Source of the DNA: Triatoma infestans
Lineage: Eukaryota > Arthropoda > Insecta > Hemiptera > Reduviidae
DNA length: 64,000 bases
NCBI GenBank assembly: GCA_011037195.1
Contig: JAAEAF010004354.1
Coordinates: 1-64,000 of the forward strand
Direction: 5' to 3'
Shown here: positions 1-12,045 of the stretch, in pieces
Layout of the letters: every line of letters starts with the position of its first letter
Numbering within the stretch: the stretch's first letter is position 1
Translations under genes and position numbers: made by a program
Notes under the pieces: model-generated
Databases searched by the model: none
What the model was told of the DNA's origin: nothing
The model's input: only the letters and a program-made list of their open reading frames with translations

Positions 1-308
1 ACAGTGAAAAACGTTTAACACGATAACGCATAACGTGAAAAATCGGTTAACATGAAATCATACTGCGGTCTCGACAAAATACAGTCGGTCCCGCTTGTCG
101 GTAAAGGCACCGACATTGACAAAAACATTGCAGTTAATTTTTGAATTCGGTGAATTTTGTGTATTTTTTTTTATTTAAATAAAAAAATTATTTTTTTATG
201 TGTACAATGGCAGAGAAAGCGGTACGAAAACCAACCGCAATTTTATCGTATAACACGAAAAAATATTTCGGTCCCCTCAGTTTACACGAATCTAGCATGA
301 TTAGATTT
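1..308. other. A+T-rich sequence, nothing recognised
   Basis: No open frame of interest and no match to the repeats recurring elsewhere in the window. Confidence 0.5.
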
Positions 309-412
309 TTTCTTCCTAGAAGCCTCTACAACTCACTGTCCAGTGATGGGCAGTGTGATCTGTAGCTAGAGAATTGGAGGCCGGCTATGCATTGGAGAAG
401 GTTCCGGGGGGG
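309..412 (+). mobile_element. SINE body fragment
   Basis: Matches the body of the tRNA-derived SINE best preserved at 32232-32452: the stretch from TCTTCCTAG through 'cctctacaactcactgtcc' to the G-rich end. The tRNA-like head is missing, so this is a truncated copy in forward orientation. Confidence 0.7.
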
Positions 413-2091
413 CACAATAGATCTTTCAGTTCGCAGTGCAATAATCCCCTACACCAATCTAAATCTAAATCTACACTGTTTGCATGTGCAAACCCTTACT
501 ACCTTTTATGGCTAATCCAAATAAACGTTTGAAAATATTGTAATTTTAAGAAAAATCTGTCAATTAAATTGCATTAATTAAAGTAAGAGGAAATCTCTTG
601 AGTGTTTTTTTTTTAAAACATTATTAAGTTTTATGTTTTCTAGTTGATATAGCTTTTTCTATTTTTCCAGGGAAGCATATTTTATAGTTTAAAAGGTTGC
701 TGCACCTTAATGCTTCTCTCAGTCATTAACAATCGATCATTCTGTACTCCGGAGGGTTTCATTTCAATGTTGTTGATTGGTTACTCTCGTAAATTGCTGA
801 CAAGAATTAAACAACAGATTTATTCAAGATTACTCAGAAACAAACAGGAATTTTATACGAACTCCTTCCATTTGCTGATTTCTTGTTTATATAAGTATAT
901 TGTGTTGCATTCCATGAACGTTCCACATGAAGAGAATTTTAATTTTATTAGAACATTCATAAGTTTTCAACAAAACAATCTGCAAGTGAATTTTTTTAGA
1001 TTTCGTGATTTTATTTCTTTTATTTCTGCTGGACTGTGACTTTTTTGTAGCTCTCCGCTGGTATTATGTAAAATAAATAAATAATCATCACTTTGGGCGT
1101 CCAAAAATAATTTTTAATAAATTAGAAAGTTGTTTGATACATAATACTTAAAGAAAAAAAAAAAAATGAATTTTAAGTATTTTAAAAAGATGGTGATGCT
1201 ACCAGTATTTCACTGATGATGACATAACACATGCCCTTTATCTCAATAAAAAAAAAGAAGAAAAAAAAGAAGCTATTTATGTTCTTCAATTAATATTCAA
1301 TAACTAGGCACCTAAAAAATACCCAGTAGTTAAATCACTCATGTTTGATAGAAGATTGATGAGCATTTATTTTCCTTTAAAAATAACTTATCAAGATTAT
1401 TAATGCAAAGAAACTTTTATTAAAAATAAAAAATTATGATGAAAAAAATTACTTCATTAACAATTCAGATTGTTAATATAAAAGAATATTAATTGATATT
1501 AATAATAAAAAACAAAAAACAGCTGCTACTGATCTACATCTTGATGAAGAAAGAATGGAATAAAAAAAGTAAAAATATAAATAATTATAAACAGAGGTGA
1601 ACAATTTTTTATTTAATAAATCATTAACTATATGATGAGTTTTTTAGCAGGTCATAATGGTCGTAAGTAGAACCATTTATGTAACCAATCTGGGTCTGTA
1701 ATCTTTTGTCAGCAATCTAAATTAGCAGTTTGCTATGATTTGATCTCACCAACTTTCTAATAAAGTTCTCCGCTAGTTTATTCCCCCCTCCCTTACCTAT
1801 TTTTTTATTTCTTAAATCCACTTTAAATTCAATTAAATTCTAATTTATAATCAATGAACAAATCGCTTTCACCATCAGCCTTCAAAATTGAATGAATCAT
1901 TTGTGTAATCAATTCAATGCTCAACAATTTTGAAATATTTACATCATCTTGTGAGCAATTATTATCTATATGAATAATTAATACCTGTTGGCTATGAAAC
2001 AAATCAACAATGCAGGTGAGGAGTTTTGAAAATAAGAAAATGTTCGAGTGTTGTTAATCTGAATCAATTTATTACGAAATAAACTTGGAAC
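413..2091. other. A+T-rich single-copy-looking sequence
   Basis: Holds one 109-codon open frame (listed separately) and homopolymer runs. Nothing else recognised. Confidence 0.4.
710..1039 (+). CDS. Unrecognised 109-codon open frame, doubtful
   Basis: An open frame of 109 codons that matches no family I know. It is rich in Phe, Ile, Leu and Ser, as random A+T-rich DNA would give. A pyrimidine tract ending in 'tttttccag' lies about 40 bases upstream and could be a splice acceptor, so a small exon of a host gene cannot be excluded. No frame on either side extends it convincingly and no domain signature is visible. It does not recur elsewhere in the window, unlike most open frames here, which are repeat translations. 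Confidence 0.12.
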   Translation: MLLSVINNRSFCTPEGFISMLLIGYSRKLLTRIKQQIYSRLLRNKQEFYTNSFHLLISCLYKYIVLHSMNVPHEENFNFIRTFISFQQNNLQVNFFRFRDFISFISAGL

Positions 2092-2103
2092 TGTATAAAT
2101 AAT

Positions 2104-2490
2104 CAGAGATATTTTCCGTGGTAGCCTGTTTCATTTTGTGGTCATCGACCGGTTTCGGGCGTTCGCCCATCTTCAGGATGCGTTTTTCAGACAGTGTGAC
2201 AACACAGACTTGCACAGAGCAAATTTAGTTTACACACTGACTGGTGTTTTTAACTGTATTTAAAACTAAACTCTTAAACTAGGTCAAGGGGTATGGTCAG
2301 CTGGGTGGGAAGACACGTGTTTGTGGGTTGTTAAAGGGCAAATTTTCCTGACAATGGAAAAAACACGTGGGGGTCCATCCTCAAAATGGGCGAACACCCG
2401 AATCCGGTCGATGGCCACAAAATGATGCAGGCTACCGCGGAAAATGTCTCTGATGCTTTCCAGCACTGCGGAACCAACCACCACAACAAC
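2104..2490. mobile_element. Foldback hammerhead-like element, copy A
   Basis: Two inverted arms (about 2104-2240 and 2377-2490) around a ~135-bp spacer. The right end is the constant 'ccaccacaacaac'. The left end stops short inside the inverted arm. The flanks 2092-2103 and 2491-2502 (tgt[a/g]taaataat) form a 12-bp target-site duplication with one mismatch. The left arm carries an intact hammerhead-like motif on the minus strand; the right-arm motif has decayed (CTCAAAA in place of CTGAAGA). Confidence 0.8.
2144..2180 (-). ncRNA. Hammerhead-ribozyme-like motif (copy A, left arm)
   Basis: Read on the minus strand: CATC (stem I), CTGAAGA core, one extra T, a GGGC/GCCC stem II, GAAA, palindromic ACCGGT, C at the cleavage position, then GATG completing stem I. 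Stem III has no loop, so it could form only between two molecules. Self-cleavage is inference. Confidence 0.5.
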
Positions 2491-2502
2491 TGTGTAAATA
2501 AT

Positions 2503-3485
2503 GATTGTTAAAATAATGTATGTTTTGTACTTCTTGAAAACTAATGACTTAATAAACTGCAGAGCAAACTTTTCTGCCTTTGTTTTGGATCTAACCAATT
2601 TGATCAGAATATATTGCAATTTGATCAGAATAAATTGCAAGTAAATATTAAAAGTGAGCACCTTCTCAAATGCTTAATTTAGGGGGAAATGTAAATTCAC
2701 ATTTCATAATAGACTAAACATAATGAATCGTTCTTTATGGGCCGCTGGAAGTAGATATGTAATAAAAGTTCGGAAGTTCGGCCAAAGTGCAAAACAGAAT
2801 GAATTTTAAAATTTACGATAATTTTATTATCTTTATCAAGGCTGAGAAGTATTTTAAAGTGTAATTTTAGTGTGTAGTATAAAAATTTTGTAATAGTATT
2901 TTGTTAAGTTATGATTGTATCTCATTCCCAACAGGCTCAATTAAAAATATGGTCTTCCTTAAAATCATTTATGTAAAAAGCAGTTGTAAAAAAAAAAAAA
3001 ATGGTTTCAAGTATTTTCGTTCTTAATTATAATATAAATCCAGATAACTTTTAAGATTTCCCCAGGAAGAAATGTATTTCAATTTCGAAACCTAATTTTC
3101 ATAAAAAATTTGTAAATTGGTAGTTGTTACATTTAATAATGGTCAATCACGTTTATATGGAACATTATTTCGAAATAAATTGATGTTAGGCATTTCTAGG
3201 GAGCTGTGAAAATTGGCGTACCTCTAAAATACCTTTCCAATCAGGAATACATTTATCGATAATCGATAGCCCGCAAGAGGTATCTGTCGCATGCAGTTAT
3301 TTGGGTAATAGCGACAGGATTCTTCATATTCATCAGACTTCCAAATAACATAATATATAACTTCCCTGATTATGCTGCAATGCTTTTCTTAAACTTCAAA
3401 ATCTTGAAGGCTTATCGCTTTCTAAAAAAACATATCCTACAACTGAAATCTGTTTTTTTTTTATTTTTGCTCGTCAAATCTGAGG
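2503..3485. other. A+T-rich sequence, nothing recognised
   Basis: No repeat shared with the rest of the window and no coding signature found. Confidence 0.4.
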
Positions 3486-3545
3486 TTCTTGGCGCCCGAA
3501 ATTTTCTCAATGCACTGCCGGCCTCCGGACAGTGTTTTCTCCAGT
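3486..3545 (-). mobile_element. SINE body fragment
   Basis: Reverse-strand piece of the SINE body, including 'gcactgccggcctccggaca', shared with 31722-31860 and 32232-32452. Head and tail are absent. Confidence 0.7.
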
Positions 3546-3794
3546 GTTCTTAGTCCAGTGCGCTATCACTGTGCTAATACTCCCCCCCCCGTTTTTTGTT
3601 GAGGGGGCCAAGCATTGCGACTTTACGATCTATTGTGCCAATAAAAACAAATCTATCCTGGATGCCGCAGGTTGCCCATATCACCCAAGCAGTTGTCCCG
3701 GAGGAACATCGTCTCTACAGCCCTCCGTCAGGTTAAGATCCCTAAGGAATCCTAATAACCTGACGGGCTCCAGGGAGGGTATCTCCCTCCTCTA

Positions 3795-4385
3795 CCTGGT
3801 AACTACCCAAGTTCCTAAATTTTCTCTGGATGACAGCCTCGCAATCCGTTATGGAATAATGGATTTTCCTCCATCTCCCCACAGAATCTGCATGTGCGGT
3901 CACTTTCCAAACCTAGCTTCGTCTGGTATCCTCTGAATCGACAATGCCCCGTGAGAAAACCCGTAAGAAGGCGGAGTTTGTTCTTACTCAGGCCGATGCA
4001 GGCCTCCGATCTCCGTTGGTTATAATTTGCTAGGCAGATCTTGGCCTGCCGCAAACCAGGGAAGGGAGTTCCAGAGTTGAGACCTCTTAGCCTCCTCCTC
4101 GTTCCTGAGTTCTTCCAAGAACAACCAGTCGCTAGTAGGGGTCGCAGCACCTATCTTTGCCAGGGCGTCGGCCATCTCATTTCCTTCAATGCCCACACGC
4201 CCTAGCACCAACCAAAGGGTGACTTTATTCCTCCTGCCTAGGTTATTAAGTTTGCCTAGGCATTCCCAGACCATTTTTAGAGCTGATAATAAAGGCGCTC
4301 AATATTCTAATGGCTGCTTGGCCATCGGAAAGGATTACAATCTCCTGATTCCTATATTTCCTATCAACGAAATCTTACAATAGCT
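3795..4385 (-). pseudogene. LINE remnant: RNase H domain and C-terminal zinc-binding region
   Basis: The minus strand encodes the 3' part of a non-LTR retrotransposon polyprotein. First comes an RNase H-like stretch with ILSDGQAAI and GIEGNEMADALAK, the usual acidic-residue motifs. A frame change near 4075 follows. Then comes the typical tail with LRLLTGFLTGHCRFRG and a CRFCGEMEE...CEAV zinc-binding pattern. The upstream reverse transcriptase is missing, so this is a 5'-truncated, frameshifted copy. The layout fits insect I/Jockey-superfamily elements that carry RNase H; the exact clade is not resolved. An open frame on the opposite strand at 3532-3936 is a shadow of it. Confidence 0.8.
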
Positions 4386-5029
4386 TATAATCCCTTACAA
4401 GATACTAATGCTACTTTTTTGCTTTCTTTACACTTAAATTTAAAATATTTTTGGAAGTTTGAAGTTCTAAGTACTAAAATACTTATTATATTACCACAAT
4501 ATTTCATTATAAGGTTTTGTTAATTGAAATAAGAAATATTAAAGAAATAAAATATTATAAATGGAGGGTATAATGAATTGAATTGGTAAACCTTGCACAT
4601 GGTTAATAATAATACTACTGTGGTCCATGGAAGAATTAAATTTAAAAAGGAACGAAGAGGAAGTGTTGGTTTAGTAAGAAAGGGCTGGCAGACCGGTTGG
4701 CCATCAAAAGAAGTTTTTTTTTCTTTTGGCTATACGTGTTTTAGATTGAATACAATATTTGAAATGATTGCGTATAAGATAGTATCTAAATTGTTCACGT
4801 GCCACTTTTATACAAACATAAACATTTTCTTTTGAAATACTCATATAGACATACAAACATAGTCAAATCCAATAAAATATATAAACAATAAAAATGGTTT
4901 CTTTTTTGCGTTTAGATTCTTAAAATGAAAATAATTTATACAGTAAATGTAATTTGATTTTAATTAAATTTACAAAGTGAGTAGTATTTGGTGGAAATTC
5001 TTATTTATTTCAAAAACTGTTTATTTACT
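4386..5029. other. A+T-rich sequence, nothing recognised
   Basis: Only short frames that look random. Confidence 0.4.
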
Positions 5030-5540
5030 AATATTTTCAAAATTGAGTTTTAGTCGAAAATACATACTTTGAAGTCCCCTGAGTACGAAAAGAAATGTTT
5101 TTAGCGAATTGTTTGCTTGTCTATGATGTGACTGTGTGTTTTTAAACAAAATATCTCCAATAAAAAGGAAGCTCAAACATGACTTTTAGAAATACTAACA
5201 CCGCTACTGACGCGAAGTTTTTTAGGCGAAATCTTATGTACGACTTTACTGAACAATCTTTTCAGTTTTCCATGATTTTCCTCAAAAACAGCTTCACCAG
5301 TTTTATCTATCATTTTTATTCGAAACATTTCACTGGGAAAATTATCATTACGCTTCACTTTAAATTATCATTTACGCACCACTTAAGTACGCTGTATTGT
5401 TCTACAGCATTAATTTACATTAAATGCGTGGCTAAAGTTCCAAAAAATTTGTGCTCTACATTGTTTTTGCCTCTTTTTTTATTTGAAAGATCTGTTTCTA
5501 AGTTATTTCCAAAATGGCCGGTGTCTTTTTAATGCTCTTT
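5030..5540 (+). mobile_element. Family T repeat, diverged partial copy
   Basis: Carries family landmarks in order: the 'gaagtcccctgagtacgaaa' region, the TG-rich stretch, and the unit with 'ttttcctcaaaaacagcttc' and 'tattcgaaacatttc'. Both overlapping open frames here are translations of the repeat. Confidence 0.55.
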
Positions 5541-6298
5541 TCAATATAATTGATGCATATTATTGTTTTTTAGTTATTTACCTAAACAATGAATAGCAAA
5601 CAACAATAATGACTGAAATCAAAATCATAAAAATGTTCATATTCATATAAAAATATACCAATAACAGCAATGCAAAGGCCGCAGGAATTAGTGATTGGTG
5701 ACGGTGATGTAAATGAAGTCATAAAAATCTCATTTCTGCACATTGTATATAATGTTATGATTTATGTACATTATAAGATGAAACAAGTTAATAGGATAGG
5801 ACGCCCGAGGGAACAATGGTAGCGTGATGCAGAAATTGATAGCGCTGGCTAATTTGAATCGCTTAAAAAGCGAGGTAGTTTGATAGTAGATACGTAGTGG
5901 TTGGCGTGATGAAGATTATCGTGGTCGGTAAAAGTCACTTTGACAGAGAATGAGTTTGAGTGTAATGATTGCTTGTTAGAAGCACTTGAAATACTCTTGA
6001 GAATTGTGTTGATTATTACAAAGTAAGCTCTTGAATGTTTGACTGGCTCTTTCCTACTTAGTAGTTTGTTTATTTTCTTCAAGTGTTGGTTTAGCTATTC
6101 TTATGACTTCTTAACTCTTACAAAATTTTATCTGGCAACTTGTTAGAGCCTTTAGACTTATCTGGCTTTTATCCCAGTGTCTTTTACCCCTAGTGGGGGA
6201 ACTGATATGCATGACTTGGAGGCACTGAGTAATTGGAATATGTAAGCTAACATGCCTAATTTTCTCAACAAATGTTGGCCTGATTCCATTACAGCAAC
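5541..6298. other. A+T-rich sequence, nothing recognised
   Basis: No shared repeat or coding signature found. Confidence 0.4.
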
Positions 6299-6311
6299 AA
6301 TCAAAGAAGAG

Positions 6312-6472
6312 TTGTTGTGGTGGTTGGTTCCGCGGAGCCAGTGTATAAACTGAATTTGCTCTTTGCAAGTCTGTGTTATCACACTGTCTGACAAACTATC
6401 CTGAAGATGGGCGAATGCCCGAAACCGGTCGATGACCACAAAATGAAGCAGGCTACCACGGGAAATGTCTCT
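6312..6472 (+). mobile_element. Foldback hammerhead-like element, copy B
   Basis: A 161-bp unit flanked by a perfect 13-bp duplication (aatcaaagaagag at 6299-6311 and 6473-6485). The first ~25 bases are the inverted form of the family's CAACAAC end; the rest is one forward arm. The forward end is clipped after 'aatgtct'. The short inverted head resembles the 5' inversions that twin priming leaves in retroposons. Confidence 0.85.
6397..6434 (+). ncRNA. Hammerhead-ribozyme-like motif (copy B)
   Basis: TATC, CTGAAGA, extra T, GGGC/GCCC hairpin, GAAA, ACCGGT palindrome, C, GATG. Stem I pairs as TATC with GATG (one G-U). All core positions except the extra T fit the hammerhead consensus. Confidence 0.5.
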
Positions 6473-6776
6473 AATCAAAGAAGAGCCTTGATTAACACTA
6501 AAGATTGGAACGCAGACTAAATCACATATATGCTTCACATCGGAAGGAGCACAATTTTTTTTATTAATTTGTATATTTAATTACATCAACACTGTTTTAA
6601 TAATCTGACAATTCTTACAGTCTCTATTTTTATAATATGTGGTCAACATTCGTAATATTATGACGGTTTATCTGTCATTCACAGATAACTGAATTCAATT
6701 TCCGAGTGAGTCTAAAGAAAATTTGACACTTGGTACTTGAAATCCCATAAATAAAATTATTAATATAAACAAAATA

Positions 6777-7028
6777 CCATCAGTGATATTTTCCGTAATA
6801 GCGTGCTTCTTTTTGTGGGCATCGACCGGTTTTCGGTCAGATCATCAGGATGTTTTTGTTAAACAGTGTAATAACATAGACTTACACAGAGCAAATACAG
6901 TTGATACACTGAAAACATCCTGATGATGGGCGATCGCCCGAAAACCGGTCGAAAACCACAAAAAGAATTAGGCTATCACGGAAAATATCTCTGATGCTTT
7001 CTAGCTGTGCAGAACCAACCACAACAAC
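6777..7028 (+). mobile_element. Foldback hammerhead-like element, copy C
   Basis: A 252-bp element between perfect 13-bp duplications (tataaacaaaata at 6764-6776 and 7029-7041). It starts inside the inverted arm, runs through a short spacer, and ends with the complete right arm and the CAACAAC terminus. Open frames across it are repeat translations. Confidence 0.88.
6916..6954 (+). ncRNA. Hammerhead-ribozyme-like motif (copy C)
   Basis: Has the canonical CTGATGA core, a GGGC/GCCC hairpin, GAAAA (one extra A) and the ACCGGT palindrome before the cleavage-site C. Stem I is weakened (CATC facing GAAA), so this copy is probably inactive. Confidence 0.4.
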
Positions 7029-7041
7029 TATAAACAAAATA

Positions 7042-8861
7042 AGAAAAAAATAAAAAATAAAACTTGCCAAGTATTAATAATTTTGATGAACTTGGACCAA
7101 TTAGAAATACTGATAGTAACAATTGATGGTAGGTTTAAGAAAAGTGTCAATATCTAAATACACTGGGCTTCATCCAATTTCAAGACTTTTAAAAAAACAA
7201 AACAAAAAAACACATTGCACACTTTCAAGTTAAATTTACAAGATAAATTTCTCCAGCTGACTTTTGATCTGTCCAAGAATGGTTCCTCCGTTAACTTAAC
7301 TAATATTTTACTCCAAATTGCAGCTGTGAAGAGACTTTCGTTACTTAGCAACGTCGGAAACGAAAGACGAAACTAAAACGTCGAAAACGTGGAAACGAAT
7401 GACGGCACGAGTCCTACACCTAATAATTTTTGAAAATTAATTGCTTTACCATTCTCAAAAAAAAAAAAAATTACTGAAACCAAAATAAATGAACGTTATA
7501 AATTAAAACTATTTATGATTTTTTTTTTAATATTTAACATTTTATGCTGTTAATGAGGTTTACTCCTTAGTACGATGTTTGTTGGTTCAACACCTAGTGG
7601 AATATGTGCTCGGAAATAAAAAGGCATCTAGTTGCCAGTTGATTTAGGAAGTAGTAGAGACTTTGAATCAGTGAGCTAGTGATGGTGAGAGGCCAGTTTA
7701 TTCCCAAGGAGTAGTAAACCCCCCGCTATGCAGCAGTAATTGGCTCCACCATTACACTTGGAAATACATTATTTATTATACTTGTATTTCAGTCAGAGGC
7801 TACCGCTTTATAGTTTGTAACTTCTTATATTCAATTTAGTGTGAATATATTCTTTTGATATCTTAAAAAAAAAAATATTACAATATTTATGTATTGTTAT
7901 ATCAGTTTTATATTCAGACCACCTTAGCATACTTTATAAATTTCGTTTTTCTTTCTTTTTTTTAATTTAAATATATCCTATCCTTTAATGGTATCATGTC
8001 GGTATAGTCCGGCAATTTTATAACAATACTATTGCAAATTTTATCTATTATGTACTTTACTGGTGCAAAACATGCAATCGGCAGTTATACTTTATAATAT
8101 TGTAACGCTGAATCTTATCAACGAACTCTTTGATCCATTAGAATGTATTTTATCCTGACCGCTTATACAAAGCAGTTACTTCTAAAAAAGTTCTATTCTC
8201 TTTACCAGTTAAATTCTCTTTTTGAAAGCAACTTTGATCTCAAAATGGCAGAATTTTTCAAGTCCTTCAGCATTGTCTATTACTCCAGTACTAACTATTG
8301 TTTTGTAACAATAATTTTGATATACCAATAATCGTGAATTGGCAATTATTTATTTAAAATAGTTAGACCCAGAATTGTTGATCTTGCTCTATGCGAAATT
8401 TTGATACTCTTGCTTCTTGTCATTGATTTATCTTCAACAAATAATGCACAAAAATTTTTAATTTCATTTCTTTAGACCTTCAATTAAAAAAAAAAAAAAA
8501 TGAAGGACCTCTATCTAACACTGTGAATCTTGACTGTTGGAATGATAATTTCACTAAACAACTTGATATCCAATCAGAATGCACTGTTACAAAAATTTCT
8601 ACAGATCATCTGATACACTCATAAAGGAGTGATTATAGGTAATAAAGAAAAACAAAAGATTTAATAATATGGCTGTCTAATTATTGCATGATCTTTTTTT
8701 TTATATTTTTTCAATTCGCCATTTATCATATACAAAACAGAATGTATTCAATGAATGCGTTGATAAGGATCTTTTGGCCTGAAATAACTGGAGAAGAAAA
8801 GCTACCTAACGACAAAATTTCCGCTGGAGTTTAATTATATTATTTAATTACAAATATTTAA
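7042..8861. other. A+T-rich sequence, nothing recognised
   Basis: No repeat family or coding signature identified. Contains several poly-A and poly-T runs. Confidence 0.4.
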
Positions 8862-9190
8862 GTTTTTTATTTTTTTTTTATGTTTATTTACTTGAAATTT
8901 ACAACTGTATATTCAAATGCAGTAAGTAAATATGTTCACGAGTTGCCAGTAAATTTGATGCCATCACATGTGACACCTGATGGTCTTCAATGGAATCATG
9001 AGTAATTATGCGGGCTTTGAGCGTTGGTGTGTGTTTCCTGGGAGGGCGAGAGTGCCTGGGCTAGAGGGTTAGAGTGAGATTGAATTCTGGAATGAAAGCT
9101 GTTGTAGATAGATGAGGCAAGGGTGGAGACGAAGGGAATGTTGAGGTCAGTGTGTAAGGTGAGATTGGATACATAATAAGGAGGACAACC
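8862..9190 (-). mobile_element. Jockey-like LINE, 3' end (J1)
   Basis: The 3' end shares the 'tttacaactgta' and 'agtaaatatgtt' signature with the copies at 34.8, 45.2, 48.5 and 52.7 kb. On the minus strand it encodes the last part of the Jockey polymerase (PPYYVSNLTLHTDLNIPFV, then a stop). It is severely 5'-truncated, as is usual for target-primed insertions. Confidence 0.75.
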
Positions 9191-9254
9191 TATGATATGT
9201 ACAAGCCTATAATTCGGAACTAAAACTGAATAATATAATTGGAACTAAAAGTTG

Positions 9255-9322
9255 TGCATATTGGAATTGAACCTGTGTTGTTGAGCCACGAGTCAGATGT
9301 GCTAGCCACTAGACCAGTGTGA
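9255..9322 (-). mobile_element. tRNA-like head of a second SINE type
   Basis: The minus strand has an A box (TGGTCTAGTGG) and a B box (GGTTCAATTCC) at tRNA-like spacing. It differs from the SINE at 32.2 kb. The arms do not fold into a clean functional tRNA by eye, so a retroposed tRNA-like head is the better reading. Confidence 0.5.
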
Positions 9323-9839
9323 CTATTTTATTTAAGTATTTAAAAACTTACATATTTTACATAATAAAGAATAGAGATAATATAATTAATTAATCTGTCA
9401 AAATAATTGATTGTTCGTTGTAATTATCAAAATATATAAATTAGAGTGATAATTTTTTTTTAATGCCTTATTTCCTGTTAGGTGTTCACCACACTTAAAA
9501 GCGGCGAACTGATGGAAACAAAGACATTAGTGTGAACTTCCTGACAAAATAACAGCATTTGTGATTTCATCTTTGAAAATTGCTGATCCACGAATTCAAA
9601 ACTTACTATCTATTTTTTTAAATCTTTCTGCCAGATATTGATAAACTAATTAAATTAGTCCCAACTAATTGATCTAATTGAATTAAATCCAATACAGATA
9701 CAGCTGATGATGAGATTTCCATCATCTTCAGCAAGTTTGTATGAATCTATTATAAATTTCTCCCAAAGTAAAGTAAATAAATTTCAATAAGAAAAAATTC
9801 GAATTATTTTACAAAAAAAATAAAATAAATTAAAAAACC
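9323..9839. other. A+T-rich sequence, nothing recognised
   Basis: Nothing shared with the other repeats was seen. Confidence 0.4.
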
Positions 9840-10125
9840 TGAAAAATTCACTTAGTAAGGTGGCATTTCCAATTCATCGGCTACGTTAAATAACCTTAAT
9901 GTCCGAGTATCCCGGTAGAAACTTCTGATATTTCTTCAAACGAAACATTAAGCTTGTAATTTTTGAACTGTGTTGACCAGACCAACTCACATTCACACAC
10001 ACATACATACATCCAATCTAAAATCCTTTTTTTTGGGATTCAAAACGTATATTTTCAAAACTCAATATCGGTAAATTTATCACGATCGTGATACTTCGTC
10101 TAATAGTAGTAAGAGAAATTTAAAA
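9840..10125 (-). mobile_element. Family T repeat, 5' end, diverged
   Basis: Reverse copy of the T head: a CA-rich stretch, 'gggattcaaaacgtatattt', then 'atcacgatcgtgatacttc' and a decayed version of the terminal AGTAAGAGAAA sequence. Confidence 0.65.
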
Positions 10126-10329
10126 AAAAATTTAGTTGACTTGACTTTCTCTTACTGCGATTTACATAGTTATTATTGACTTTCTTCAAACTGATAATTT
10201 TTAGTATTCAATATTTTTTAAACAAACATAACCTTCCTGCCATCCAGAACTCTCTGTAATCAATGTTCAAGGAAAAATTGTTCACATTACAAATAAAAGT
10301 AATAGGCCTCTGTCTCTACAGTTAATACC

Positions 10330-10680
10330 CCAATTTAATGAAACCTCTTTGAGGATTTTATGGAGAAAAACGGAGAAAACTGGAAAAACAGTTCAGTAAA
10401 AATGCCTTTTTGGTCAACCGATTTTTTTTTAAACTCAGTATTTTAGCATCACATTTAATTGTAATTAATATTATATAGATGAGAAAATTGCGTATAATAA
10501 AACTTAAATGGCAATTTAGAGAAAAACATAACACCCTACTCTTCCCCAAAACATCTCTTAAATATATTTTCTCTGAGATATGTTGTAGAGTTTCAACAAA
10601 AAAAAAAAAATCTTTGGAGCATTTTCGAGAGAAATTAAAAAAAAATTAGTATCATAATCTTTTAAAAAGCGTTTTAGGCA
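10330..10680 (-). mobile_element. Family T repeat, internal unit, diverged
   Basis: Reverse copy of the internal T unit: the 'accgatttttttttaaactc' junction, the C-rich 'ccctactcttccccaaaa' and 'tgttgtagagtttcaac' landmarks appear in the expected order. Confidence 0.55.
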
Positions 10681-11504
10681 AAAATGCTTTAGTAAAGCTT
10701 TTTTGATGATTTATGAAACAGAAAGAGAGTGCTACTAATCATACAAGAATTAATGAGATTATATTAATTTTATGTAGGCGGAAGTTGTTGAGGTATTATA
10801 TCCAAACGATGGTATAAGAATTTTTGTTACCCTTCATATGGTTACTAAATTAATTCTACAAATAAACTTATAAGGTATTTATTTGAACAAAATAACGAGT
10901 GAAAATCTTGTTAGGTATAACATATATATGTAAAGAAGTAGCTGTGCTAAGTAGCGAAGAGTGTTTTACGGTACGGAGGCTAGGCTAGCCATTACAAAGA
11001 TGAAGTCAGGTCACGACCAAACTAATTGTAATTCTAATATATGTAATTATTGAACTACAATTTTGTTCATTAACCTGCTACAAAAAAGTAGCTGAACAAG
11101 AAGAAGAGGCAGGATTAAGACTAACTATAAGCATTTTTTTATATATATTATATAAATTGGCTGCTCCCTTTAAATTTAATAAATAATTATTATTATTATT
11201 ATTATTTCAAATTATCATTTATTTTTGTTTTATTCTAGTTTGGAAAACACGCACATATATTATAATCATGTATGTTCATTCATTTTCAACATATAATATA
11301 ATATCTTCTCACAAAAATTATGAGTGATTTTTTTTTAAATATTTTATAAATTAAAAACTTTTCCAAATAATCTATTAAAGTATCAAATAGCAGTATTAAG
11401 TTTAGCAAATGAAATGTTTATTGCTGAAGATCATTTTTTACATCATAGAGATATTTTTTCCGCATTTTTATGGTCTCCAGGAAAATGAATATACAATAAA
11501 GATT
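10681..11504. other. A+T-rich sequence with an (ATT)n microsatellite
   Basis: Contains a short ATT run near 11187-11206. No coding signature. Confidence 0.4.
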
Positions 11505-11765
11505 ATTTTTTTCAGTGTTAGCCTACTTTCTTTTTGGTGGTCACAAATAAAAGCCCACATACTTTTTATGGACGAGTTTTGGCAGGGATCAAATCGAAAT
11601 TTCGGATGTCTTGATAAAAATACGATAAGATTGGTCTCGCACAGATAAAGACATCCTGTTTTAATGGTCGAATGCCTGAAACCGATCAGTGAGACTACAA
11701 AATGAAGTAGCCATACTATGGAAAATATCTCTGATGTTTTTCAAGCTCTGCGGATGCAACCATAT
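11505..11765 (+). mobile_element. Foldback hammerhead-like element, copy D, diverged
   Basis: A worn left arm (11510-11550) and a right arm (11648-11765) with 'gaaaccgatcagtgagacta' and 'tctctgatgtttttcaagct'. The hammerhead core is lost (CTGTTTT). No convincing target duplication, so this is an older copy. Confidence 0.6.
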
Positions 11766-11895
11766 AAAAGTGAATAATCTACTGTCAGTAGAAATTGTAA
11801 TATTTTTTTTTTTACGGGCTTTCTCGAAATTGACTCCAACAATGTTCTTTAAACTTCAGAGACATTTTCCGTGGTAGCCTGCTTCATTTTGTGGT

Positions 11896-11933
11896 CATCG
11901 ACCGGTTTCGGGCGTTCGCCCATCTTCAGGATG
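11896..11933 (-). ncRNA. Hammerhead-ribozyme-like motif (copy E, left arm)
   Basis: Same sequence as the right-arm motif, on the opposite strand, with every core position kept. A transcript from either strand would contain one sense motif. Confidence 0.55.
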
Positions 11934-12045
11934 CGTTCTTCAGACAGTGTGCCAATACAGACTCGTACAGAGACTTAGTTTTACACTAACTCGTCTCTGT
12001 AAAAGTCTCTGTACGAGTCTGTGTTGGCACACTGTCTGAAGAACG

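Noticed and set aside
3532..3936. 134-codon forward open frame
   Set aside because: Lies antisense to the LINE tail at 3795-4385 and across a SINE edge; no family features.
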